Assembly (NCBI GenBank): GCA_012064415.1
Contig: SSNU01000181.1
Span: 41,768 to 55,229 of the forward strand
Source of the DNA: Gyrodactylus bullatarudis
Lineage: Eukaryota; Platyhelminthes; Monogenea; Gyrodactylidea; Gyrodactylidae
Length of the DNA: 13,462 nucleotides
Direction of reading: 5' to 3'
Positions 1 to 7,899 of this stretch are shown here, in pieces. The translations under genes were made by a program, and so were the position numbers. Below the pieces are notes generated by a model. It saw only the letters and a program-made list of their open reading frames with translations, did not search any database and was not told the origin of the DNA. The stretch's first letter is position 1, and every line of letters begins with the position of its first letter.

Positions 1-420
1 GACACCAGATGTAATTAATTGAGGTAATGAATCTCTGTTTTCGAAGGACACATATTGCTTGCGTTTCGTTAGATATATTTTAAGCATTTCTAGGAGATGT
101 GAACATACTCCGTAGTGATGACAGATTTCGATAATTTTGTGAATATAAATTCTGTCAAATGCTTTAGACAAGTTAATATATATTACAGCAGATTTCTTTT
201 TATTTTTGTTAAGAATTGAGACATAATTCAAGAAATTGAAAATATTAGTCTCACACGATTTGCCTGATCAGGATCTATTTTCTGTATGTCAATTGTACCA
301 AGGATTTTGATAAAAATAATTGAGTCAATGATTTTCATAAGGGTGTTTTGTAGAGTTATAGGTCTAAATTCATCAAGATTCATTGATGATTTTAAGACAG
401 TTTTCAGAAGAATTTTCCAT
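1..420 (-). pseudogene. Non-LTR retrotransposon reverse transcriptase, partial, continues beyond left edge
   Basis: Read on the minus strand from about 420 to 1, this encodes the N-terminal half of a LINE-type reverse transcriptase, the enzyme that copies element RNA at the nicked target. Visible blocks in order: FRPITLQNTLMKIID (the usual 'YRPISL...K..E' motif) near 365-325, SCETNIFNFLNYV near 260-220, the catalytic-palm block INLSKAFDRI near 175-145 (containing the first catalytic Asp), then QYVSFENRDSLPQLITSGV near 60-1, just ahead of the expected PQGS motif. One frameshift near 255-265 separates the FRPITL part from the rest. Codons upstream of 420 contain stops. The YADD box and the C-terminus would lie left of position 1. 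It belongs with the ORF1-like frame at 820-1550 on the same strand. Superfamily (jockey/CR1-like) is inferred from motif style only. Certainly an RT; dead as shown. Confidence 0.9.
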
Positions 421-819
421 CTTTAGTCACGGTAAATTCATCATTTTATGCGGTACTTCAGGGCTTTTCTATAATGTTTGTGCTTGTCGTGACATTTTAA
501 TCAATATGAATAATCAATTGGCAAAAAAATTGGAAAATGGGGTGGTATTGATATCTTCTCTATGATTGGTCCATCACTTGGTATATTTGACAAGGACCAA
601 TAGGAGTAGAGATATATAGAATGTGAGAGATAGTCAGATTTAGAAACAGTCATTTATTATAGTCCATTATTTTTTAGGCTTTTAACAATGAAATAGGTTA
701 AAAAAGTCGTTTTCAAAATCATATTTAATAGGTATAACGTAACAAGAATGATGTGAAATGGTATATTACGTAATATAGTCCTATAAAATTGAAAAGTCAT
801 TTTTAGGCTTTTTGAGGCC
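421..819. other. Degenerate inter-ORF stretch, no intact endonuclease
   Basis: This 0.4 kb lies between the ORF1-like frame and the RT of the minus-strand retrotransposon. In a complete element of this type an apurinic-like endonuclease of roughly 220 residues would be here, needing about 650 bases, and none of its motifs could be read in any minus frame. The stretch does hold a perfect 16-bp palindrome at 762-777 and an 8-bp inverted repeat (ATTGGTCC at 565-572 with GGACCAAT at 594-601). It is most simply a deletion remnant. No promoter or gene is recognised. Confidence 0.5.
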
Positions 820-1550
820 CTAATGATTAGTATTCATTAATCTAGACTCATTAGTATGAGGCTGATTTGTGTTGAAATCATTATTTTGAATTAAACTATT
901 TCTTTTGGCAATATATTCTGAGGTTGCAATTGTTTGCTGCAAGATGGTTTTGTCCCTAGATGTTCTTATTCTAAGCTTATGAAAAGAGTTTTTGTTTTGA
1001 ATTTTCTATGAATTTTGGAACTGGTCAGTATTTTAATCGGTCGACATTTACATGGAGTTTTTTTACCGATTCGAGTAATTTTAATGATATTTTCAATTTT
1101 ACTATCAAGTTTATCTAGGTAATCATGAACAGTAGGTATATCATTTTCTGATTCAGGCAGATTGTAAATAATGATGTTTTTGGATTTTTCAGTGCGTTGA
1201 TTAATTTCATTAACCATAGAGTTAATCTTTTGATCAACTATTTTAAGATCATTGAGAGAATATTTGGAGATCTCTTGCTTATTAGCGTATGGAAAACTAT
1301 AAAATGACTCACAAATTTTCATTTGCTGCTTGAGTTGATCAATTTCATTTTTCATAGAGGTATTTTCGTCCATGATGCGGGCATTAGTCTGTTTGAGAAT
1401 GTTTACCTGGTAACTGAGTTCCTCTGTTAATTCTAGCAATCCTTCGACAGTAATTTTTCTTGGATGAGAGTTGTCAGAAATAGATCCATCAGTGGAAAGA
1501 CGATGTCTTTTTTCAGGCATAAAATTTTTCATCTTATTCTTTTGAGACAT
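820..1550 (-). pseudogene. LINE ORF1-like nucleic-acid-binding protein (coiled coil plus RRM-like block)
   Basis: Minus-strand frame beginning at the ATG complementary to 1548-1550 (MSQKNK...). An upstream TTG at 1559 would add three residues but is not a plausible eukaryotic start. Residues about 35-100 are heptad-like and Glu/Lys/Leu/Asn rich, predicting a coiled coil (VEGLLELTEELSYQVNILK). Around residues 125-180 is SKNIIIYNLPESEND followed by ITRIGKK and CRPIKI, the pattern of the RRM-like core of LINE ORF1 proteins that bind element RNA as trimers or oligomers. A one-base frameshift near 970-990 moves the tail into another frame (SRDKTILQQTIATSEYIA), which stops with TAG at 820-822. Total about 240 residues, near the size of such ORF1 proteins. 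It is paired with the RT at 1-420. It has no zinc knuckles, unlike gag-type ORF1 proteins. Confidence 0.75.
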
Positions 1551-1557
1551 GAGTTTC

Positions 1558-1607
1558 AATGAAAATTTAAACTTAATGAAAATTCAACCTAATGAAAATT
1601 TAAACTT
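1558..1607. repeat. Three short tandem repeats at the 5' end of the retrotransposon
   Basis: AATGAAAATTTAAACTT occurs at 1558-1574 and again, exactly, at 1591-1607, with a diverged 16-bp copy (AATGAAAATTCAACCT) between them at 1575-1590. The array sits directly before the ORF1 start on the minus strand and directly before the hAT remnant on plus, so it marks the junction between the two elements. It may be a reduced 5' UTR repeat of the retrotransposon. Confidence 0.8.
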
Positions 1608-1610
1608 AAC

Positions 1611-2600
1611 TTGGAAGATATAAAAAAGGCTAAATGTAAGCAATGTGAAACAAATGTTTCAACCAATGGACAGATGTCAAATATGTTGAATCATTTTACA
1701 AGAAAGCATCTTGACCTGAAAAGAAAAACAATGAAACCGAATCCTGAGAATTTGTATTTTCCACAGCGTCTTCTATTGTGGTTTTGTCTAAATAAAAACA
1801 TCTCGTTTGCCAGCTCGAATGATCCTTACTCAAGGAAACTATTGAAGCTCTATATGCCCGATTACAATATACGAAAATATACAGCCCTTTTGTACAATCT
1901 TTTACCATGAAACTGAACAACAATTCGGAAGAAATTAATAATTTACTTGATTTTAGAAGGAAGAATTAGAAAATGATTTTAAAGATGTTCATGCTATTTC
2001 TTTTACTTTTGATCATTGGCAAATGAGCATTTCATGGGCCAAACACTTATTGATAATAATTTCAATATGAAAACATTCCTTGTAGACTGTTCAGAATTTG
2101 CCGAGTCCTCGAATGCTCTGAATATAGCAAATGTTGTCAATAGAAATATCAAATCGATTGGAATAAATGACGAAAACCCAAAAGCAATCACTTAGGTTGT
2201 TAATCAAGCTGCCAATATGCAAGCCGCCTGTAAAAAGTCATCATACATTGAAGAGATTGGGTACAATTTGTGCTTCGATCATATTCTTAATACTATAATG
2301 AGAAAATCCTACAAGCTTTGTTTCGAACATTTATTCAATAAACTATCTAAGATGTCAAACATTATTCAGGAAAATTTCAAAATAATCTAAGAAATCTTTG
2401 TATATTGAATGCTGTAGACTATGTAAAATTGCCAACAGTCTCTCCTACAAGATGGAAGCCGTTTTGCGATTGGAGGTTCCTCCAAAAGAAATGGTGAGGA
2501 GAAGAGAAGAGAATGCGGAAAAAATTCCTACTGAAGATGAATTTCTGATCCTTAACGAATTATTCCCCTTATTTGAAATCGTGAGAAATTTCTCGCAAGG
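1611..2600 (+). pseudogene. hAT transposase remnant with BED zinc finger (N-terminal and central part)
   Basis: Plus-strand remnant of a cut-and-paste hAT transposase. A BED-type DNA-binding finger is visible at 1635-1715 (CKQC then HFTRKH, the C-x2-C/H-x4-H pattern). It is followed by WFCLNKNISFASSNDP and KLLKLYMPDYNI, matching the stretch after the finger in ZBED/hAT proteins. After a stop at 1908-1910 and frame changes come AISFTFDHWQ near 1995-2025 (the first catalytic Asp region, usually 'TLDxWTS'), QAANMQAACKK near 2205-2235, CFDHILNTIM near 2270-2300 (the 'CxxHxLNL' region) and LPTVSPTRWKPF near 2430-2465 (the 'PTRWNS' block). The last recognisable block is EFLILNELFPLFEIV to about 2590. 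The C-terminal dimerisation domain is absent. No ATG precedes the finger: an in-frame TGA lies just upstream, so the 5' end is truncated. At least three frameshifts or stops; non-functional. Confidence 0.82.
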
Positions 2601-3860
2601 GATTCTCTGTACAATGGAATTGTTCGTCTAGCTACACTGAACACTCTTTCTGATGCAACACTGGTAGGATTTATCACGTAGATACTTCTTGCAATACCAG
2701 CGAGTTGTGGAAAATCCAACTGCCTGCCATTCCAAAATTCTAAAACATCATCCCAAGATCGATGAGCATAACGTTCGTAGTTTGTGATTTCGGCCTAAAT
2801 ACTGTCTGGAGCGGCAATAGTTTTTCTCCTTTTGAATTTTGACTCAAATTCTTCTTCATCTTTTTCAAGAATGTCAAATATACTAGCGTTATTCATCGAC
2901 TTTTGGGGAAGATGCATCAGGACTGGAATCACTGAAAATTTCTTGAGTATTCATCTTCTTTAAGCTTTTGATAAAGTCTCTAGATGTATCATTTATAAAC
3001 CTTCTTTTGAAAAATGGTTCAAGAACACCTGTTCCGTTGAAGATGAGCTCTGTTGAAAAACTATTAAAATAAAACTTGAATTTTTCACAGAAGGATTTAA
3101 AGAATTTATTGGCATTTAACTTCTGTTCATCAATACCTTTATTCAATAAGCAGATTAATTTATTCACCTGATTAATGGTTGTGCTGCTATCAGATGAAAA
3201 CTTCGTGATGAGCTTGTTGATAAGATTACTATTAGTTGAAATTAGTTTTAGATTCTCGAAGTCCTCTTTATTTATAGGACAAGAAAAATCAGAAGTTATA
3301 AAAATTTCAATATTGAAAACTTGCCTAATATTCCATCTTTGAGCTCAATAATTTTCATTATAAGCTTTCCCATACTGTTCCAGCGTGTTGGCCTAAGGGT
3401 TGAGACCGCGTCGTTAATTGTGATAAATTCTTCCAATTCATCTCTAAATTTCTTATTGTTACGTAATTTGGCTTGATAATCCGTAACTTTTAATAAGTGG
3501 CTTGACATCAACTTCATCAAAAGTTGAAGAACAACATTTAGCCTATGAGCCACATAGTTCAGATTTTTATCCTCAAAAATATCAAAAACTTTTGAATCTT
3601 TGATTGCTTCAATCATAGAGCTTCCTTGGTCTACAACACAGATCTTGTATTTTAAATGGTTAAGGGAAGGATATTCCAGCATTATTTCATCGACATGTAG
3701 GTTAATATTTTCTGCTGTTTCAGAACCATTCAATAGCTTCAGTGAGAGTAAAATGTTCTTCTTCTCGAAATTCTTATTAACATAATGCACGGTTAATGAG
3801 AGATACTTTTCTCTCTTTTGTNACACCATATCGTATCGAGTACGGATGGACAGGTCTATA
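2582..3860 (-). pseudogene. Second hAT transposase remnant, central part to C-terminal dimerisation domain
   Basis: Minus-strand hAT transposase of a different lineage from the plus-strand copy it faces. In order: KREKYLSLTVHYVN near 3810-3770, after a damaged 'D..W' catalytic block near 3835 where the sequence has an unresolved N at 3822; KYKICVVDQGSSMIEA near 3650-3600 (second Asp region); VAHRLNVVLQLL near 3555-3520; TLRPTRWNSMGKL near 3400-3365; VLEPFFKRRF near 3035-3000, resembling the 'LDPRFK' block. At the end come SWDDVLEFWNGRQLDFPQLA and ASERVFSVARRTI (2755-2610), the hAT C-terminal dimerisation domain. One frameshift lies near 3295-3300, and stops at about 2889 and 2795 break the frame. 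The 5' part including any DNA-binding finger is missing. Its C-terminal end meets the end of the other hAT near 2590-2610. Confidence 0.87.
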
Positions 3861-3912
3861 TTTAATATTAATTTTACATGAAAATCTGATTTATAAGGTT
3901 ATAGCCTGTCCA
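3847..3912. repeat. 66-bp imperfect inverted repeat (hairpin)
   Basis: TGGACAGGTCTATA at 3847-3860 pairs with TATAGCCTGTCCA at 3900-3912 with one unpaired base, enclosing a loop of about 39 AT-rich bases. It lies at the upstream edge of the minus-strand hAT remnant, so it could be a subterminal hairpin of that element or a very small foldback insertion. No target duplication is obvious. Confidence 0.6.
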
Positions 3913-4000
3913 ATAATTAAAAATTGTATCATTTTCCGTAGTAAATTTTGTTAAAACTTTATGCATTTTTATACGATTGAGAAATTAGAAATATGATCTA

Positions 4001-4220
4001 TAGTGGTCGATAAAATGAATTTATTCACTTAAAAATGCGTCAAGCTCGTTTATAAAAAATCCCTACAAGGAAATTTCTTACTCTTCTAGATATGATTACT
4101 CCTGAACTTATTAGTTCATTGATATTCTCAAAAATATAAATTTACGATAAATTATTTATTTTCCAAAAAAACAAGAAAAAAAATCGAAAAAATGCGGCCG
4201 AAAGAGAGCAATACCTAATT
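4001..4220 (+). mobile_element. Internally deleted Tc1-family copy, right end missing
   Basis: Starts with TAGTGGTCGATAAAATG after a TA at 3999-4000, matching the left terminus of the larger Tc1 element at 5053. Bases 4001-4145 are a left inverted repeat, with a missing stretch relative to the larger copy around 4072. At 4144-4146 the sequence jumps to GATAAATTATTTATTTTCC and then follows what is 5502-5578 of the larger copy (first part of the transposase ORF). About 280 bases are therefore deleted, with only a 2-base 'AC' overlap at the junction. Similarity stops at 4220 and Penelope coding sequence begins. It carries the same broken reading frame (GAGCAATACCTAATT) as the larger copy. It encodes nothing functional. 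Confidence 0.85.
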
Positions 4221-5050
4221 ATGAAGAACTTTTCTCTTATTTTAAGTTCTGCATTTAAATAAAATTTTGAAATTTTCTTTATTTTGCCTCACAACCGCAT
4301 CTATCCAAATGTTTTTTGATTGAAGAACTATTTTTGTTGAGATGCTCGTGTATTCTGATTGCAAGTCTTCTTTTGGTCTGTCCAATGTATTTAGCGCCAC
4401 AGGTAGCTTCGGAGCAGTAAATGAGATTTGATTGTTCTTTTGGTTCTAGCCTGTCTTCAAGTTGAAATTTGATCAAACTTCTTATTTTGAATACAACCTT
4501 CAATTGTATGCAATTATAATTTCCATTCACAAGTGTTTTCAGTTTTCATCTCAAGTCATGGCTATGTCCATCTCCCTTGAATGTTGGTCTGATATGAATT
4601 TGAACATTCGATTCACTCTGTTCATTTTGAGTTTCTTGTTGGTTAGCTTCTTCTTCTAAAGCCTTCTCAATGTATTTTCGAACAAAGTTATCTGGATGTC
4701 CATTTTCCTTCAGCCTTTCTTTTATTCGGTTTATCTCATTTAATACCTCTTCCTCACTGACGATTCTCTTGGTTCTCTTGATTAGACCGATGATTAAACC
4801 TGATTTGTAACTTTTCAGACAAATGCTTTAGAAATGTAGATACTTTCCTGTATCTGAATTCTTTTTGTGTATATTTCTCCGGAGAGTACCATTAGGTTGT
4901 CTAGTCAACTTTACATCTAAGAAACTTAATACGTTGTCTGTTTCGTCTTCTTTTGTATACTTGATATTTGGGTGAATTGAATTCATCTCTCTGTGAAATT
5001 CTGAAATAGATGCATTTGGTTTCATTATGATGAAAGTATCATCTACATAT
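4221..5050 (-). pseudogene. Penelope-like element: RT C-terminal part and GIY-YIG endonuclease (3' half of split copy)
   Basis: Penelope-like elements encode one protein with a telomerase-related RT and a C-terminal GIY-YIG nuclease used for target cleavage. Read downward from 5050: RYVDDTFIIMKP (catalytic YVDD) at 5050-5018, MNSIHPNIKYTKED, then NVLSFLDVKL, GKYLHF, YKSGLIIGLIKRTKRI near 4815-4770 and LKENGHPDNFV near 4710-4680. The nuclease follows near 4425-4350: NLIYC...CGAKYIGQTKRRL with RIHEH, giving the IY/YIG pair and the Arg of the active site. In-frame stops are TAA near 4826 and TGA near 4547. A frameshift near 4285 leads to the final KIREKFFI block, which supplies the Glu region, before the deleted Tc1 copy cuts in at 4220. 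The missing N-terminal side is at 7275-7690. Confidence 0.9.
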
Positions 5051-5052
5051 CT

Positions 5053-5269
5053 TAGTGGTCGACAAAATGAATTTATTCACTTAAAATTGCTTCTTCCACA
5101 TTTATAAAAAATACCCTCAAGATGTAAAATATACCATTAAAAAGGAAATTTCTTACTCTTCTAGATATGATTACTCCCGAACTTATTGGTTCATTGATAT
5201 TCTCAAAAATATAAATTTACAATTTTTTCATTGAATTAGAAAACGACAAAACTTATTTGTTCACTTTTA
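5053..5269 (+). repeat. Left terminal inverted repeat of the Tc1 element (about 217 bp)
   Basis: Pairs with 6374-6569 along its length, ending at the inner boundary ...TTTGTTCACTTTTA. It includes a block near 5105-5125 (ACCCTCAAGATG) that is absent from the right repeat of this same element but present in the extra copy at 7135-7272. Confidence 0.9.
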
Positions 5270-5354
5270 AACTTTAATTTATAACTTGATTTTATAGTTT
5301 TTTTACAGAATTTTTTTCAGATAAACTGGTAGGTATTCATTTTAAAATTTGAAC

Positions 5355-6376
5355 ATGATCTTTTCTAGAATCTACAGGATGAATGCTAAGAAACCGAAAT
5401 ATTCAAGACTCACTGATTATAACAAAAATGTTGTCAATAAGCTTAAAAATGAAGGTCTGAGCAATCAAAAAATTGCAAAAACTGTTGGATGTGCATGCGG
5501 GACGATAAATTATTTATTTTCCAAAAAAACAAGAGAAAAAATCGAAAAAATGCGGCCGAAAGAGAGCAATACCTAATTGTCTCATGAAAAAAATTTCTTA
5601 TTTAGCTATTCGGAAGAAGGCGACAGCTTCCAAAATTAAAGCTGAATTGAATCTGAATACCTCTGTCAGAACTGCTCAACGCTGCATAAAAAATAATCCT
5701 AACATCTATTGGGCTAAACCTAAAATAGTCTCTAATCTGAGTACCACGGATAAAGAAATAAGGTATTGCTGGGCTTATGAAAAAATTGTTCAAAATTACG
5801 ATTGGAGTAAAACAATATTCTCGGACGAAAAAAAATTTCAATTTGGATGGGCCTGATGGACTCTCGTTTTGTTGTATGGACAAATCTCTTCCCAAACCTA
5901 CCAAGATAAAGCGAGGATTTGGTGGAGGCAGTGTCATGGTATGGAGGTGCATCACAAAAGAAGCAACTGGTAACCTTGTTTTCATAGAAGAAAGACTTTA
6001 TTCGAAAACATACCAACAACTTTTAGAAGATCAATTGTTACCGTTTAAAGAAGAAATGGAAAAATTAATTTTTCAACAAGATTATGCACCGTGTCATCGT
6101 TCTTTATCAACAAAAACATGGTTTCAAGAGAATGGAATATCGGTATTGCCATGGCCTGCTCGAAGCCCTGACCTGAACCCTATCGAGAACTTGTGGGGAA
6201 TTTTATCTCAAAAAGTTTGCTCTCAGGGAAGAGTATTTTCAAACAGGCAGGAACTCATCAAGAAGATTGAGGAAGAGTGGAGATTAATTCCCGAAGAGAC
6301 TTTAGCTAATTTATATTGCTCTATGTCAAAAAGATGTTTAAGAGTAGTAGAAGAAAAAGGAGATTTTACAAAATAA
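5355..6376 (+). pseudogene. Tc1-family transposase (DD34E), two frameshifts
   Basis: The enzyme would bind the terminal repeats and move the element by cut and paste into TA sites. Start taken as ATG 5355 (or ATG 5379, MNAKKPKYS). The N-terminus has a helix-turn-helix, LSNQKIAKTVGCACGTINY, at 5458-5514. Near 5570-5580 the frame breaks and resumes as ISYLAIRKKATASKIKAEL with a second helix region. FSDEKKF near 5818-5838 holds the first catalytic Asp. A run of eight A at 5827-5834 gives an extra base, and the frame then continues as NLDGPDGLSF. QQDYAPCHRS near 6078-6105 gives the second Asp and PDLNPIENLW near 6168-6195 the catalytic Glu. Exactly 34 residues separate these two, defining DD34E. 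Stop TAA at 6374-6376. About 340 residues if intact, the usual size. All three catalytic residues survive, but the protein cannot be made as read. Confidence 0.93.
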
Positions 6377-6569
6377 AAGTGAACAAATATGTTTTGTCGT
6401 TTTCTAGTTCAATGAAAAATCGTAAATTTGTATTTTTGAGAATATCAATGAACCAATAAGTTCGGGAGTAATCATATCTAGAAGAGTAAGAAATTTCCTT
6501 TTTAATGGTATATTTTATAAATGTGGAAGAAGCAATTTTAAGTGAATAAATTCATTTTGTCGACCACTA
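6374..6569 (+). repeat. Right terminal inverted repeat of the Tc1 element (about 196 bp)
   Basis: Complement of the left repeat, about 20 bp shorter: TATATTTTATAAATG here replaces the longer TATTTTACATCTTGAGGG... form seen at both 5053-5269 (inverted) and 7135-7272. The missing piece is flanked by TATTTT-like direct repeats, so slippage is likely. The transposase stop codon forms its inner edge. Confidence 0.9.
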
Positions 6570-7134
6570 TATATATTGATAGAAATGTTTGAACTTGTCT
6601 ATACTTTATTTGGAGCTAACCAAATTTGCCAGGAAAATGTCTTCCAGGAGAGAACATAATCTTTGCTCGTTTTCAACATATCTGTATTACGTTATTGAAC
6701 GATTCATAATTTCTGCTTTACATAGTTATCATGTACAAAAATAATAATTACAAGTTAAAGGAAAATAGAAAAAAGAAGAAAAATATTTTTTGTGTGTAGA
6801 ATAATAATTAAAATATTTTGCAATAATCTGTTATAATCTAAAACTTATCTATGAAAAAAAAAATATATGTAGTTATCAGTATTGATTCTTCAAGTATTTT
6901 TCAATCACAATAGAATTATTACTTTCGGAAATTAAGATTCTTTGTCTAATTTCTACAGAATTCTACATTTTTCCATTAGTATTAAAAAAAGAAAAGCTAC
7001 TGTCACCAATTTTGCATATTCAGATAATTATAGTCTCATTATCGAGCATTTCACTATCTTCAAGTCATTTTTTTCAACCAGTTGATCACTATTTATTCAT
7101 ATTTAATTTTGAACAGGACCAAGTCCTAGCAGGG
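6570..7134. other. Spacer of unknown origin between two Tc1 right ends
   Basis: 565 bases with strong A/T content and no reading frame that resembles a known protein on either strand. AATAATAATTA recurs near 6740 and 6800. The right end, GGACCAAGTCCTAG at 7116-7129, is a short hairpin followed by CTAG, similar to the sequence after the Helitron helicase at 12462-12476. It could be flanking DNA brought in with a recombined Tc1 copy or a non-autonomous element. Neither is proven. Confidence 0.5.
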
Positions 7135-7272
7135 ACCAATAAGTTCGGGAGTAATCATATCTAGAAGAGTAAGAAATTTCCTTTTTAATGGTATATTTTA
7201 CATCTTGAGGGTATTTTTTATAAATGTGGAAGAAGCAATTTTAAGTGAATAAATTCATTTTGTCGACCACTA
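7135..7272 (+). repeat. Extra Tc1 right-end repeat (truncated copy)
   Basis: From ACCAATAAGTTCGGG to GTCGACCACTA this matches the outer part of the right repeat of the element at 5053-6569 and includes the roughly 20 bp that element lacks there. Its outer end is followed by TA (7273-7274) and then directly by the Penelope RT frame. It is therefore the true right boundary of the Tc1 DNA inserted in the PLE. The inner side is cut off at 7135. Confidence 0.9.
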
Positions 7273-7274
7273 TA

Positions 7275-7690
7275 CATATCTGTATATCTGTTGATGATTT
7301 GGTTTATTCGTTCTTTTTCTAGGTAACCAAGGAAAATATCTGCTAGTGGGGACCCCATAGCTATACCATCTTTCTGAATGTATACTTCATTTTGGAAAGA
7401 AAAGAGTATGTTTGTGTAACACTCTCTTTACATTTCGGTTATTTCATTTTCATTCATTTCGAAAGTATTTTATTGTTGTCAACATACGAGCCAATAATAC
7501 TGAGTGTTTTTTCAATTGGTATTTTTGGGAATAGTGATGTTATATCTAAGGAAACCATTGCTCTCTGTCCAATATTTACGTCTTTAACCTTCTCAACGAA
7601 TTCAAATCCACTCTTAGTAACATATTCGCAGTAGTTTTCGTGGATAGTTTCAATTTGTTGGGTCGTTTGTTGCTCTACTATTTTCAGAAG
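7275..7690 (-). pseudogene. Penelope-like element: RT N-terminal and palm part (5' half of split copy)
   Basis: Minus-strand continuation of the PLE at 4221-5050, separated by 2.2 kb of Tc1 DNA. Read downward: TIHENYCEYVTKSGFEF near 7650-7600; MVSLDITSLFPKIPI near 7560-7515, which has the first catalytic Asp of the RT palm; SIIGSYVDNN near 7500-7475; FQNEVYIQKDGIAMGSP near 7395-7345; and ADIFLGYLEKERI near 7340-7300. It ends with RYTDMY at the TA next to the repeat. Two stops lie near 7440 and 7460. Compared with the second PLE copy (GSPLSPLLADIF), four residues are missing after GSPL, an in-frame 12-base loss in a conserved RT motif. The RT fingers and everything further N-terminal are absent: recognisable similarity starts near 7690, so the copy is 5'-truncated, as is common for PLEs. 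Confidence 0.9.
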
Positions 7691-7899
7691 CTATTTTATT
7701 AAAGCTTAAAGTTATTGGTATTTTCATATATGGTTGACGAAAATAAATAATAAATTTTTATGACGGGAAGTTGTGAGGTTTGCTCCAGTCCTACCAAAAA
7801 TAATTATTTGGTATTTACCTGAAAATGCTTCAGGACCATAATGGTCCATCGATGGTGAAAAATACAGCTTTCTAAATTAGTTTGAGTGTGCGTAGTTGA

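Larger units (their letters stand above)
5053..6569 (+). mobile_element. Tc1/mariner-family transposon, near full length, inserted in a Penelope RT
   Basis: A 1.5 kb element bounded by inverted ends TAGTGGTCGACAAAATG (left) and its complement (right), with a broken transposase between them. It inserted into the minus-strand PLE, directly upstream of the YVDD codons. The right flank has the expected TA (6570-6571), but the left flank reads CT instead of TA, so the two ends do not show matching target duplications. The right end is followed by unrelated sequence, not by the PLE, which resumes only after a second right-end repeat at 7135-7272. This suggests a composite or recombined insertion. 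Long inverted repeats of about 0.2 kb with the ORF stop inside the right repeat are a feature of some Tc1-like elements. Confidence 0.92.

Noticed and set aside
1558..1607. Short tandem repeats as a CRISPR-like array
   Set aside because: Units are contiguous without spacers, only three, and the context is a eukaryotic retrotransposon.
1696..2191. Minus-strand open frames opposite the first hAT remnant
   Set aside because: They lie over clear hAT motifs on plus and have no family resemblance; antisense shadows.
2620..2690. Plus-strand GIVRLATLNTLSDATL read as a continuation of the first hAT
   Set aside because: The minus strand here gives the much better ASERVFSVA dimerisation motif, so the plus reading is a shadow.
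3600..3785. Plus-strand 61-codon frame
   Set aside because: Antisense to the second hAT transposase; no recognisable motif.
4462..4659. Plus-strand frame with a hydrophobic tail, looking like a membrane peptide
   Set aside because: Antisense to the Penelope connector and nuclease; hydrophobicity arises from complemented Lys/Glu codons.
5602..6019. Two overlapping minus-strand frames of 95 and 127 codons inside the Tc1 element
   Set aside because: They are antisense to the transposase catalytic region, where codon constraints leave the other strand open.
7392..7634. Plus-strand 80-codon frame
   Set aside because: Antisense to the Penelope RT palm block MVSLDITSLFP; shadow.
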